Source of the DNA: CAWEZN01 sp964498015 | GTDB taxonomy: Bacteria > Zixibacteria > MSB-5A5 > GN15 > PGXB01 | Assembly (NCBI GenBank): GCA_964498015.1 | Contig: CAZCFT010000121.1 | Coordinates: 1 to 6,412, forward strand | Direction of reading: 5' to 3' | Length of the DNA stretch: 6,412 nucleotides | Shown: positions 1-5,997 of the stretch, one piece after another | Layout: each line of letters opens with the position of its first letter | Position numbering within the stretch: the first letter of the stretch is position 1 | Notes under the pieces: generated by a model | The model's input: the letters and a program-made list of their open reading frames with translations, nothing else | Databases searched by the model: none | What the model was told of the DNA's origin: nothing | Translations under genes and position numbers: made by a program

Positions 1-498
1 CCCGCCACAGAAAATATACCCTTGATCCGATATTTGCTGCTTTAGCACATGCTCAATTGAGTTGATCTTGAACGGTATGTATGTGAATTTGCCCGGATTG
101 ATACGATAGAGTTTTTGATACCCGGTAGTATTCCTAAAATACATCAGAAATCGGTATACTTTCTTCAACAGCATTACCTTGAGTGGGTGCATCACGTGAT
201 CTCGAGCGTTCGTTGGAACCGTAAGGATGAGATCCAATGAGACAAGTCTGGCTCGATTCACCGGTATCAATATCTTGAAAAACGCCAGCAAGAAAAGCTC
301 CAGGGGTGAAAAATTGAGCAGTATATAGTCGCACGAGAAAGACGCCATGAAGCTCTTGACAGCATTGACAAGCCGGGACTTTCCCTTGGGGAGAGGGATA
401 ACCGAAATTATGAGATCGTTTGTGCTGAAGTCCGAGAGGGAGTGAATATCGGTGAGAACCTTCACCCTGGGCGTGTTTGATTTTGACGTAGCGCTCAT
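1..498 (-). CDS. Glycosyltransferase, GT-B fold (family-4-like), N-terminal part, cut by the window edge
   Basis: This open frame starts with ATG at 498 and runs without a stop off the left edge, giving 166 residues. A GAGG ribosome site at 507-510 lies 8 bases before the ATG. Seen in the sequence: a hydrophobic segment near residues 66-80 (SPLELFLLAFFKILI), then a VSLDLILTVP stretch (86-95), a KKVYRFL helix (112-118), and TYIPFKIN (139-146) followed by YIFCGG (161-166). The order 'LD.xL.xP', 'y.PFKxN', 'GYxFxGG' is what I expect from the end of the N-terminal domain, the linker and the first strand of the C-terminal nucleotide-sugar-binding domain in a GT-B enzyme. The donor-binding E-x7-E region lies outside the window. 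Donor and acceptor cannot be told. It is the last visible gene of the run and sits 56 bases after the remnant ORF, with which it shares a segment. I am confident that it is a real gene and fairly confident of the enzyme class. Confidence 0.75.
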   Translation of the reverse strand, partial: MSATSKSNTPRVKVLTDIHSLSDFSTNDLIISVIPLPKGKSRLVNAVKSFMASFSCDYILLNFSPLELFLLAFFKILIPVNRARLVSLDLILTVPTNARDHVMHPLKVMLLKKVYRFLMYFRNTTGYQKLYRINPGKFTYIPFKINSIEHVLKQQISDQGYIFCGG

Positions 499-506
499 CG
501 TACGAA

Positions 507-510
507 CCTC
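507..510 (-). promoter_or_regulatory. Ribosome binding site for the gene starting at 498
   Basis: GAGG on the minus strand, with 8 bases to the ATG at 496-498. A second GAGG lies a little further upstream in a TTGAGG repeat but is too far away to serve this start. The site supports the ATG at 498 as the true start of the left-edge gene. Confidence 0.55.
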
Positions 511-554
511 AAGGCCTCAACGGAATATAGGACTCCCCGGCTCGAAACAGGTTG

Positions 555-932
555 TCATACATAACGTTCGATAATCTCCTCTATCTGCCTGACTTGTGCG
601 TCGAAGTTGAACTTCTCGGCAACGATTCTTCTTCCTTGACTCCCGCAACGAATCTTGAAATCAGGAATGGAAAGGGACTGCCAAATTGTTTCCGCAAGGG
701 ACTTTGCATCTGCCGCCTTTGCACGAAATTGCTCTAAACGAAGATGTAAGTAATTCTGATAGAGGCCTGTGTCTTTCATCAATACCAGAAAGAGATACAC
801 CTTTTTCAGCGCGAGTAATTTCCGTTTTCCATTTGGATCGCGACAAAGTTCAATTCCTAATCCTTGTCTGCGGATTTTTTCCACCCCATAAATATTAGAG
901 ATAATCCTGATTTTCATAGAAGGGTCCGGCAC
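555..932 (-). pseudogene. Internally deleted glycosyltransferase remnant (120-125 residues, single open frame)
   Basis: The frame opens at GTG 930-932 (125 residues) or ATG 915-917 (120 residues) and ends with TGA at 555-557. Numbering from the ATG, residues 1-11 (MKIRIISNIYG) look like the first strand and loop of a GT-B N-terminal domain. Residues 36-64 align without gaps to residues 110-138 of the gene at 1-498, with 11 of 29 identical (LKKVY, FL, T, YQ and the final F). Residues 67-120 read as a normal glycosyltransferase C-terminus: an AADAKSLAETI helix, then GRRIVAEKFNFDAQ and a closing helix. A complete enzyme of this kind is about 350-400 residues, so most of the N-domain, the E-x7-E region and all donor-binding residues are absent. 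I infer a gene that lost two internal blocks while staying in frame. Translation signals persist: the ATG overlaps the preceding stop as ATGA, and the GTG has a GAGG site 7 bases upstream. A functional small protein or an assembly error cannot be excluded; catalytic activity as a transferase is very unlikely. Confidence 0.6.
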
Positions 933-2059
933 ATAAAATCCTCATAAAGATTTTCGTACTCAGTGATCATCTTCTCGACACTATATTTCGAGAAGGCTTC
1001 ATTCCTGGCATTCTTGCCGAGCTTTTGTGCGAACTCACAATTATTAATTAACCGCCTGATATGATCCCGAAATTCCTTTTCGTCGGTTACTTCATAAAGT
1101 AAACCTGTTTTCTCATGCTCTATGGCTTCGCCGATGCCGCCGACATTGGAGGCGACCACAGGTAATCCGGCCGCCATATATTCTATGATGGAATTGGAAA
1201 AGCTCTCGCTCTTGGAGCAGAGGACCGCTATATCAAAAGCGGCCAGACAGGGGAGAACATCAGAAAATCTGCCAACAAGAGAGAATCTCGACGAAATCGC
1301 CAAATTGTCAATCAATTTCTGGAGCTTTTCTCTGTCGGGTCCCTCTCCTACTACGACAAATTTCAATTGTGGGAATTCCTTGCAAAGAATCGCCGCATAT
1401 TTAATCAAAAAATCAAGGTTCTTGACATTCCTAAGATTTGCAACCGAACCGACGAGAATTTCATCCTCAGCAATTCCCCATTGAGAGCGCTGGCGATTTC
1501 TCATATCGAACGAAATATCACGGAATTTTTCCAACTCAAGGCCATTGTAGATAATTTTAATTTTATCTTGCGGAACCCGTTCATTTTCGACTGCCATCCG
1601 GGCCACTGCTTTCGAATTGGCCAAATAATAGCTGGTCCACGTGCGCAGAAATCGGAGAATCAAAAGATGCCATTTTGTATTTTTGTAACCGGCATTGCGG
1701 CGGCTGGCTATGTTTATTTTGCATCCCGCCACTTTTGCCGCTATTGTGCCAAAGATATTGGAATCCATGAAAAACGTTTGCACGATGTCAACATTGTTTT
1801 GACGGCAGAATTTCCGAAATGCAAATAGTTTTTTTAGAGCGTTGAAACTGAGAAGCCGGCCTACACCTAATATCATAACCGGAATTTCAAGAGGGTTGTT
1901 GTCAAGCCATTCGGAACCGCGAAGGCAAATCAGATGAGGCGAGAATTTCCTCTTATCCAGACCTTTCAGCAACATCAGCAATTGCCCCTCAGTGCCGCCA
2001 TTGGGGCTGGGGATTCGATCGATGAGATAGGCAATGTTTATTTTATCATTCTTGTTCAT
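914..2059 (-). CDS. Family-4 glycosyltransferase, complete (381 residues)
   Basis: A retaining GT-B glycosyltransferase predicted to move a sugar from a nucleotide-sugar donor to a growing surface glycan at the cytoplasmic side of the membrane. The N-terminal domain begins INIAYLIDRIPSPNGGTEGQ (residues 7-26), with the glycine-rich loop typical of family 4 and a long following helix. The linker has IIYNGLELEKF (169-179). The C-terminal domain has GSVANLRNVKN (204-214), FVVVGEGPDREKL (234-246) and the donor-site motif E285-x7-E293 in ESFSNSIIE, followed by GLPVVASNVGG (298-308) and a GLLY turn. Length is normal and no key residue is missing. It starts at ATG 2057-2059, 34 bases after the acyltransferase stop; I see no strong ribosome site there, so translation may be weak or coupled. 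Its stop overlaps the ATG of the remnant ORF. The sugar and linkage cannot be inferred. Confidence 0.93.
   Translation of the reverse strand: MNKNDKINIAYLIDRIPSPNGGTEGQLLMLLKGLDKRKFSPHLICLRGSEWLDNNPLEIPVMILGVGRLLSFNALKKLFAFRKFCRQNNVDIVQTFFMDSNIFGTIAAKVAGCKINIASRRNAGYKNTKWHLLILRFLRTWTSYYLANSKAVARMAVENERVPQDKIKIIYNGLELEKFRDISFDMRNRQRSQWGIAEDEILVGSVANLRNVKNLDFLIKYAAILCKEFPQLKFVVVGEGPDREKLQKLIDNLAISSRFSLVGRFSDVLPCLAAFDIAVLCSKSESFSNSIIEYMAAGLPVVASNVGGIGEAIEHEKTGLLYEVTDEKEFRDHIRRLINNCEFAQKLGKNARNEAFSKYSVEKMITEYENLYEDFMCRTLL
940..943 (-). promoter_or_regulatory. Ribosome binding site for the GTG start of the remnant ORF
   Basis: GAGG on the minus strand inside the end of the preceding glycosyltransferase gene, with 7 bases to GTG 930-932. 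The alternative ATG at 915-917 has no site in front of it and would depend on coupling through the ATGA overlap. This favours the GTG, although the family-like MKIRIIS start favours the ATG. Confidence 0.4.
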
Positions 2060-2093
2060 CGGTCTTTGCCAGTGGAAAGTTTAAAGGCAAAAT

Positions 2094-2699
2094 TTATTCT
2101 TCCTTTGCGGGTATCGAAGATGCTGATTTGGAAGAAGGCTGTTGATTGCGAAAACCAATGACACGGGCCGGATTTCCAGCAAGGATAGAGTAATCTTTAT
2201 ATGATTTGCCTCCGACCACAGCCCCGGCAGAAATGACGGATCCTTTTCCGATTCGGGCCCCGGGCATGATAAAGACATTGGCGGCAATCCAGCTGTCATC
2301 GCCGATAACAACTTCCTTAAATTCCGATCCCTGCTCAAGAATCGGCGTGTTCGGATCAGCATAGATATGATTTGATGTCCAGATTTTGACGCCCGGACCA
2401 AATATCGCATAATTGCCGATAGTGATATATCCTGCCGCCTGAAACGCATTACCCACACCAATAGCAGTATGATGGCCGATGGAAAGATTCTGGGGATTTC
2501 GAATATAGGCGCCTTCATAGAAAAGCGTTTCCTCGCCCAATGACTTTAGGAATTTCTTATAAAGCCGGTATCTTAAAATGAATCCCACATCACATGGAAT
2601 CCATGAATAGAAGGCCTGTTTATAATAGAATTTTTTATTCTGAAAATCCCATTTGGCATGGCGCAGAAAATTCCAGAACCCTTTTGTCTTACTATTCAT
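2094..2699 (-). CDS. Left-handed beta-helix (hexapeptide repeat) O-acyltransferase, WcaF/maltose-acetyltransferase-like
   Basis: Predicted to transfer an acetyl or similar acyl group from acyl-CoA to a sugar hydroxyl (or amino) group of a glycan precursor; such enzymes are usually trimers. The preferred start is ATG 2697-2699, giving 201 residues; a TTG at 2706-2708 in the same frame would add MDN. Numbering from the ATG, about 60 residues of mostly helical lead are followed by isoleucine- and glycine-rich hexapeptide turns from about residue 70 (LSIGHHTAIGVGNAF, YITIGNYAIFGPGVKI). TSNHIYAD (108-115) carries His111, the expected catalytic base. A loop then leads back into the helix: VVIGDDSWIAANVFIMPG, ARIGKGSVISAGAVV. 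The end SILAGNPARVIGFR (171-184) is the classic closing signature of this family. The last 17 residues are a hydrophilic Ser/Lys/Glu tail. It follows the GNAT gene by only 10 bases. The acceptor is unknown. Confidence 0.92.
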   Translation of the reverse strand: MNSKTKGFWNFLRHAKWDFQNKKFYYKQAFYSWIPCDVGFILRYRLYKKFLKSLGEETLFYEGAYIRNPQNLSIGHHTAIGVGNAFQAAGYITIGNYAIFGPGVKIWTSNHIYADPNTPILEQGSEFKEVVIGDDSWIAANVFIMPGARIGKGSVISAGAVVGGKSYKDYSILAGNPARVIGFRNQQPSSKSASSIPAKEE

Positions 2700-2709
2700 A
2701 TTATCCAAA

Positions 2710-3804
2710 CTAAAATAGCTTTTCCCTTATCCTCAGGGCAAATTTATTTCTATATATAATATCCACTGCCTTGGAATACCGGAAAGAAAAAAAGGAATCC
2801 GCCAGAAACTTTGCCATCCCGCTCTTATAAATAATCAGACGTCTGCTTTTCTTGACGGCGTTGGCAAATCTATCTTTGTACCCCTCGTCCCCTCGGGCGA
2901 AATCAAGCGCCATAAGATTCCGCTCCAAGGCATAATCAAAAAGATATCTTAATATAACATGGCCGGGTGATTTCTTGGAAAAATCCGGGTTGTAGCTTGT
3001 TTTATATAGATAAAGGGCGTTATTGTATTCAAAGCTGATATAAAGCGCCAGAAATTTATCATCAAGCGTGAGACTGGAAAACTGCACCCATCCCTTTGGA
3101 TTCATGTATAGCATGAATTTCTTATAGAATTGTTTCATGCTGTCATTCACAAAATAGCTGGGAGTAGATGTCCCTTTCCAGCGATAAATATGCTGGGTGA
3201 AGAGGTCGTCGAGGCGTTGAAGAGCTGTGTCCGTATCAGCGTAGATATTGTACTGAAAATCCCCCTCTTTCTTAAACCAATTGATTTTCTTGGTGATATC
3301 TCGCTTATGATACAACTTTCTGGCGGCTTCTCTATCTGTAATGATCATAACCGGACAGGTATCGGATGGTTCGATTCTATAGTGAAGGCTGTACTGCCCA
3401 ACAGCCTTTCCCAGCATCTCAATTTGGGGATTCCCATCGGCAAATTGATCAAGGATGATTTTATTCCATTTGCTTTTGATGCCGGACAGGTATTTGGCGA
3501 TCAGGTCCAGAGACTCGGGAATGCTTTCTCCCAGTATCAAGCCCGCATAATCATTCTGAGGATACCCGATAAAAGCAATAATCCTATTTTTTCTTATGCA
3601 AAATGGAGCAATCCCTTTTATTGTCGTTTCGTCTCTTATTACGATGATCAGGAGCTCAATATCTTTGCTTAAAGTCTCGAGCCAGGCGCGGCACCATTCG
3701 AAAGTTGAAAACGGATTATCAGCCGAGCTTTTTTTCAAGAGCTCATTCCAGGACGGCTCCAGCGCAAGAAATTTGTCGAAAGTATCTGCTATCTCAATAT
3801 TCAT
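2710..3804 (-). CDS. GNAT-fold acyltransferase of the BioF2/CelD-like (FemAB-related) family
   Basis: The best start is ATG 3802-3804 (364 residues); a TTG at 3808-3810 in frame would add two residues. Neither has a strong ribosome site. The protein looks soluble and cytoplasmic, with no membrane segment. Numbering from the ATG, the N-terminal half has NPFSTFEWCRAWLETL (30-45), the aromatic signature at the head of CelD-like proteins, followed by a short beta-rich region (IIVIRDE, IKGIAPF). The second half is the GNAT-like domain: YNNALYLYKTSYNPDF (260-275), SPGHVILRYLFDYALER (279-295) where the acyl-CoA pyrophosphate loop is expected, and LDFARGDEGYKDRF (300-313), a strongly conserved ending of the family. 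Members act in exopolysaccharide and cellulose-type loci and are thought to acylate sugars or amino sugars; the actual acyl group is not known here. The gene lies 26 bases after the deacetylase, which suggests that it re-acylates amines the deacetylase exposes. That link is inference. Confidence 0.88.
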   Translation of the reverse strand: MNIEIADTFDKFLALEPSWNELLKKSSADNPFSTFEWCRAWLETLSKDIELLIIVIRDETTIKGIAPFCIRKNRIIAFIGYPQNDYAGLILGESIPESLDLIAKYLSGIKSKWNKIILDQFADGNPQIEMLGKAVGQYSLHYRIEPSDTCPVMIITDREAARKLYHKRDITKKINWFKKEGDFQYNIYADTDTALQRLDDLFTQHIYRWKGTSTPSYFVNDSMKQFYKKFMLYMNPKGWVQFSSLTLDDKFLALYISFEYNNALYLYKTSYNPDFSKKSPGHVILRYLFDYALERNLMALDFARGDEGYKDRFANAVKKSRRLIIYKSGMAKFLADSFFSFRYSKAVDIIYRNKFALRIREKLF

Positions 3805-3830
3805 TTTCAAACAACCATTTCAATTATCCG

Positions 3831-4889
3831 TCAATGGCCGGATTTACAATAGGATTTATTCGTACCCGACATGAAGCGGCGGATAAAATCAACCGTGCCG
3901 GAAATAAGCAATTTGAATTCCATCATGCTTATGTCATTGCCGATATTAATTCTTTTAAGTTCGTACATATCAGATCCTATAGAATTCAATCCCTCAATAG
4001 TGGTCAAAGCGCACTTAAAGTGTTCGGCCGCGATAGCTTTGGTTTCATTATTGAAATCGGCGCGTGTGCCGTTTGGATAAGCGAAAAAGCTCACCGGCTT
4101 ACCGGTCGCCTTCCCTATGGTTATCTGTGAATCACTTATTTCCTTTTCCGCCGCATTTTTCGGCATACGACTCAAAATTTCATGATTTACAGTATGAGCT
4201 CCAAATTCTATAAGCCGTTCTTTGCTTAATACAGAAACATCTTGCCAGTCAAGGCTTCGGAATATTTCGTAATCATCGGACGATATCTTGTTTCCGAGTC
4301 TTGAACTGATAATCTCAATAATTCTATTCTTCTCGTCATAATTGAGTTTTTTCAGGGCCCGGCAGACGGTCTCTTTGGCTTGATGGCGGTCCTGCAGATT
4401 TATTAGATCATATTTTCCCAGATTAATGTCGCTTAAATCAACCTGCTTCAAACCTGTATTGCGAAATAAGGCCAAAATATAATCTGTCCATAAAAGTCCG
4501 GCAAAACGAGGGTTTTTATCTACAAACGAGGTGGCCAGAAATATTATTGCCGGGATTGAATATCTTTTCAGAATAGGATACGCTGTCGTCATGTTATTAT
4601 TGAAACCGTCGTCGAATGTAACAACTATCGCATATTTCGACGGTGCAATATCGCGCCTGAGAATTTTCGCCGCATCCGTTAAATGCCGGGGACTATAATT
4701 TCTGCTGATATATCGCATCTGAATTTCAAATTTATCTTTTGGCAACTGTGTCCAGCAATTGATATCTTTATCCGTGACGCCATGGTACATCAATACGGCT
4801 ATTTTATTCCGGTTGAGAAAACGGAATAAGAGCCAGAGACCGGAATAATAGCAAAAGGCAAATACCGCTTTCTTTATGAGGCTTTTCAT
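3831..4889 (-). CDS. Polysaccharide deacetylase, NodB/CE4 family (352 residues)
   Basis: Predicted metal-dependent hydrolase that removes N-acetyl (sometimes O-acetyl) groups from a polysaccharide or its lipid-linked precursor. Residues 8-25 are hydrophobic (AVFAFCYYSGLWLLFRFL) and could anchor the protein or pack on the membrane; there is no clear cleavage site. MYHGV (34-38) is the family's early signature. TFDDGF (91-96) is catalytic motif 1, with Asp93 as likely base and Asp94 as metal ligand. HTVNH (232-236) is motif 2, with His232 and His236 completing the metal site. FAYPNG (269-274) is motif 3. About 135 residues separate motifs 1 and 2, an insertion seen in one exopolysaccharide-linked subgroup. 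I could not place the usual fourth and fifth motifs with confidence; instead the C-terminus has ELKRINIGND (310-319). It starts at ATG 4887-4889 with a strong GAGGG site, 7 bases after the upstream glycosyltransferase stop. Confidence 0.93.
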   Translation of the reverse strand: MKSLIKKAVFAFCYYSGLWLLFRFLNRNKIAVLMYHGVTDKDINCWTQLPKDKFEIQMRYISRNYSPRHLTDAAKILRRDIAPSKYAIVVTFDDGFNNNMTTAYPILKRYSIPAIIFLATSFVDKNPRFAGLLWTDYILALFRNTGLKQVDLSDINLGKYDLINLQDRHQAKETVCRALKKLNYDEKNRIIEIISSRLGNKISSDDYEIFRSLDWQDVSVLSKERLIEFGAHTVNHEILSRMPKNAAEKEISDSQITIGKATGKPVSFFAYPNGTRADFNNETKAIAAEHFKCALTTIEGLNSIGSDMYELKRINIGNDISMMEFKLLISGTVDFIRRFMSGTNKSYCKSGH

Positions 4890-4893
4890 TTGT

Positions 4894-4898
4894 CCCTC
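4894..4898 (-). promoter_or_regulatory. Ribosome binding site for the polysaccharide deacetylase
   Basis: GAGGG on the minus strand with 4 bases to the ATG at 4887-4889. It overlaps the TGA stop (4897-4899) of the upstream glycosyltransferase, so ribosomes finishing that gene stop on this site; this implies coupled translation and fixes the deacetylase start. Confidence 0.65.
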
Positions 4899-5997
4899 AG
4901 ACCTTCTGATAGACCCCGTTAAGGATATCCATCTGCCTTTCGAATGAAAAAGATTCAGATACTCTATCGAAAGCGGCTTTTTTTATACTCTGTCTCATAT
5001 TTTCGTCATTGAATAGATACAATATCGCCTCGCTTAATCTTTCGGCATTATTCGATGGAACAAGTAGGCCATTTATCTTGTCTGTTATCAGCTCCGGAAC
5101 CCCGCCAACCGATGTTGCGACAACAGGTATTCTTAGGGCCATCGCTTCCAGTACTATATTGGGCAAGCCTTCAGACAGAGATGGATTTATTAGTATATCA
5201 GCATTTTTCAGGCATCCCATAAGATTTTTTTCGAAACCGGGGCAGATAATCTTATCTTCAAGACGCATACGTTTGATAGCGGCCTTAATATTGTCCAAAT
5301 CAGGTCCATCACCAAATAGTACAAATCGCAGGCGACTATTTCTTTTCAGAGTCAAGGCCGCCGCCTTGACTAATATTGCCTGCCCCTTTTCATGGCTAAA
5401 TCGTCCCCCTGCCAAGACAATGAAGACTTCAGCGGACCAATTGAATCTCTTGCGCAGATTAATTCTTTCAATCGGCGTCAACCTCTCAGGTTCTATACTA
5501 TTATAGGCCACTGTAATTTTATTTGATGGTATCATCAGCCGGACGAGTTTCTGTTTTTGAGCCTGCGAGACCGCCACGATGTGGTCGGCAAATCTTATAA
5601 ATATCTTGTCGAGAAGATGATAAAAGCGCACCTTCCAATCATCTTCAGTCCATCCGCGCGAAAAAGCCATCCATTTTGCTTTTGTCTTTTTTGTCCCCCA
5701 AAAGGCAATCAAGTGGGATCGATAATCATGAGAGCATATTATGCTGATTTCATTTTCTATCAGGTACTTTCTTATCAGTCTAATCGCCTTACGGTCGTAG
5801 GCGCTCCCGACTTGAAAAAGATGAGTAGAAATTCCATCTTTGGCAATGATATCTAAGAATTGGGGAGACTTCCCCTCTTCAGAAAATGAGCTGATAATAA
5901 TATCATATCCCGCCTTTGCGGCAAGAATAGCGTGAATATGCAACTGCCGCTCCGGGCCGCCGTAGAAATTGGAGGCTCGCAAATGCAGGATTTTCAT
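4897..5997 (-). CDS. Family-4 glycosyltransferase, complete (366 residues)
   Basis: A second full-length retaining GT-B glycosyltransferase, predicted to act on a membrane-linked glycan in the cytoplasm. It opens MKILHLRASNFYGGPERQLH (1-20), with the glycine loop right after strand 1, as usual for family 4. AFSRGWTEDD (111-120) is a signature of a subgroup of these enzymes in polysaccharide loci. The inter-domain region has ITVAYNSIEPERL (161-173). The C-terminal domain has VLAGGRFSHEKGQ (194-206), FVLFGDGPDLDNI (225-237) and E276-x7-E284 in EGLPNIVLE, followed by IPVVATSVGGVPELI (290-304) and GLLV. All expected donor-site residues are present and length is normal. The start is ATG 5995-5997; it shares ATGA with the stop of the upstream gene and has GGGAG 4 bases upstream. 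Specificity is not predictable from sequence by eye. Confidence 0.94.
   Translation of the reverse strand: MKILHLRASNFYGGPERQLHIHAILAAKAGYDIIISSFSEEGKSPQFLDIIAKDGISTHLFQVGSAYDRKAIRLIRKYLIENEISIICSHDYRSHLIAFWGTKKTKAKWMAFSRGWTEDDWKVRFYHLLDKIFIRFADHIVAVSQAQKQKLVRLMIPSNKITVAYNSIEPERLTPIERINLRKRFNWSAEVFIVLAGGRFSHEKGQAILVKAAALTLKRNSRLRFVLFGDGPDLDNIKAAIKRMRLEDKIICPGFEKNLMGCLKNADILINPSLSEGLPNIVLEAMALRIPVVATSVGGVPELITDKINGLLVPSNNAERLSEAILYLFNDENMRQSIKKAAFDRVSESFSFERQMDILNGVYQKV

Noticed and set aside
134..334. 66-codon minus-strand frame
   Set aside because: Shifted-frame shadow of the edge-truncated glycosyltransferase at 1-498, which has an ATG, a ribosome site and family-like sequence.
505..530. 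Short TTGAGG direct repeat in the 499-554 gap
   Set aside because: Only two six-base copies, one explained as a ribosome site; too short to call a repeat, operator or attachment site.
499..554. Possible terminator or mobile-element scar after the remnant ORF
   Set aside because: I found no stem-loop with a T-run, no inverted repeats and no target-site duplication in this 56-base gap.
1367..1828. 153-codon plus-strand open frame
   Set aside because: Antisense to the well-supported glycosyltransferase at 914-2059; the translation has no recognisable pattern.
2081..2518. 145-codon minus-strand frame
   Set aside because: Out-of-frame shadow of the beta-helix acyltransferase, whose regular hexapeptide turns show the true frame.
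3130..3672. 180-codon plus-strand open frame
   Set aside because: It lies wholly antisense to the GNAT gene, whose protein has clear family motifs, and its own translation shows no domain or convincing ribosome site.
3829..3834. TTGACG on the minus strand as a possible -35 promoter box before the GNAT gene
   Set aside because: It overlaps the stop of the deacetylase gene and no -10-like hexamer lies 16-18 bases downstream; a tight operon layout does not need a promoter here.
5009..5506. 165-codon plus-strand open frame
   Set aside because: Antisense to the E-x7-E region of the glycosyltransferase at 4897-5997; no coding features of its own.
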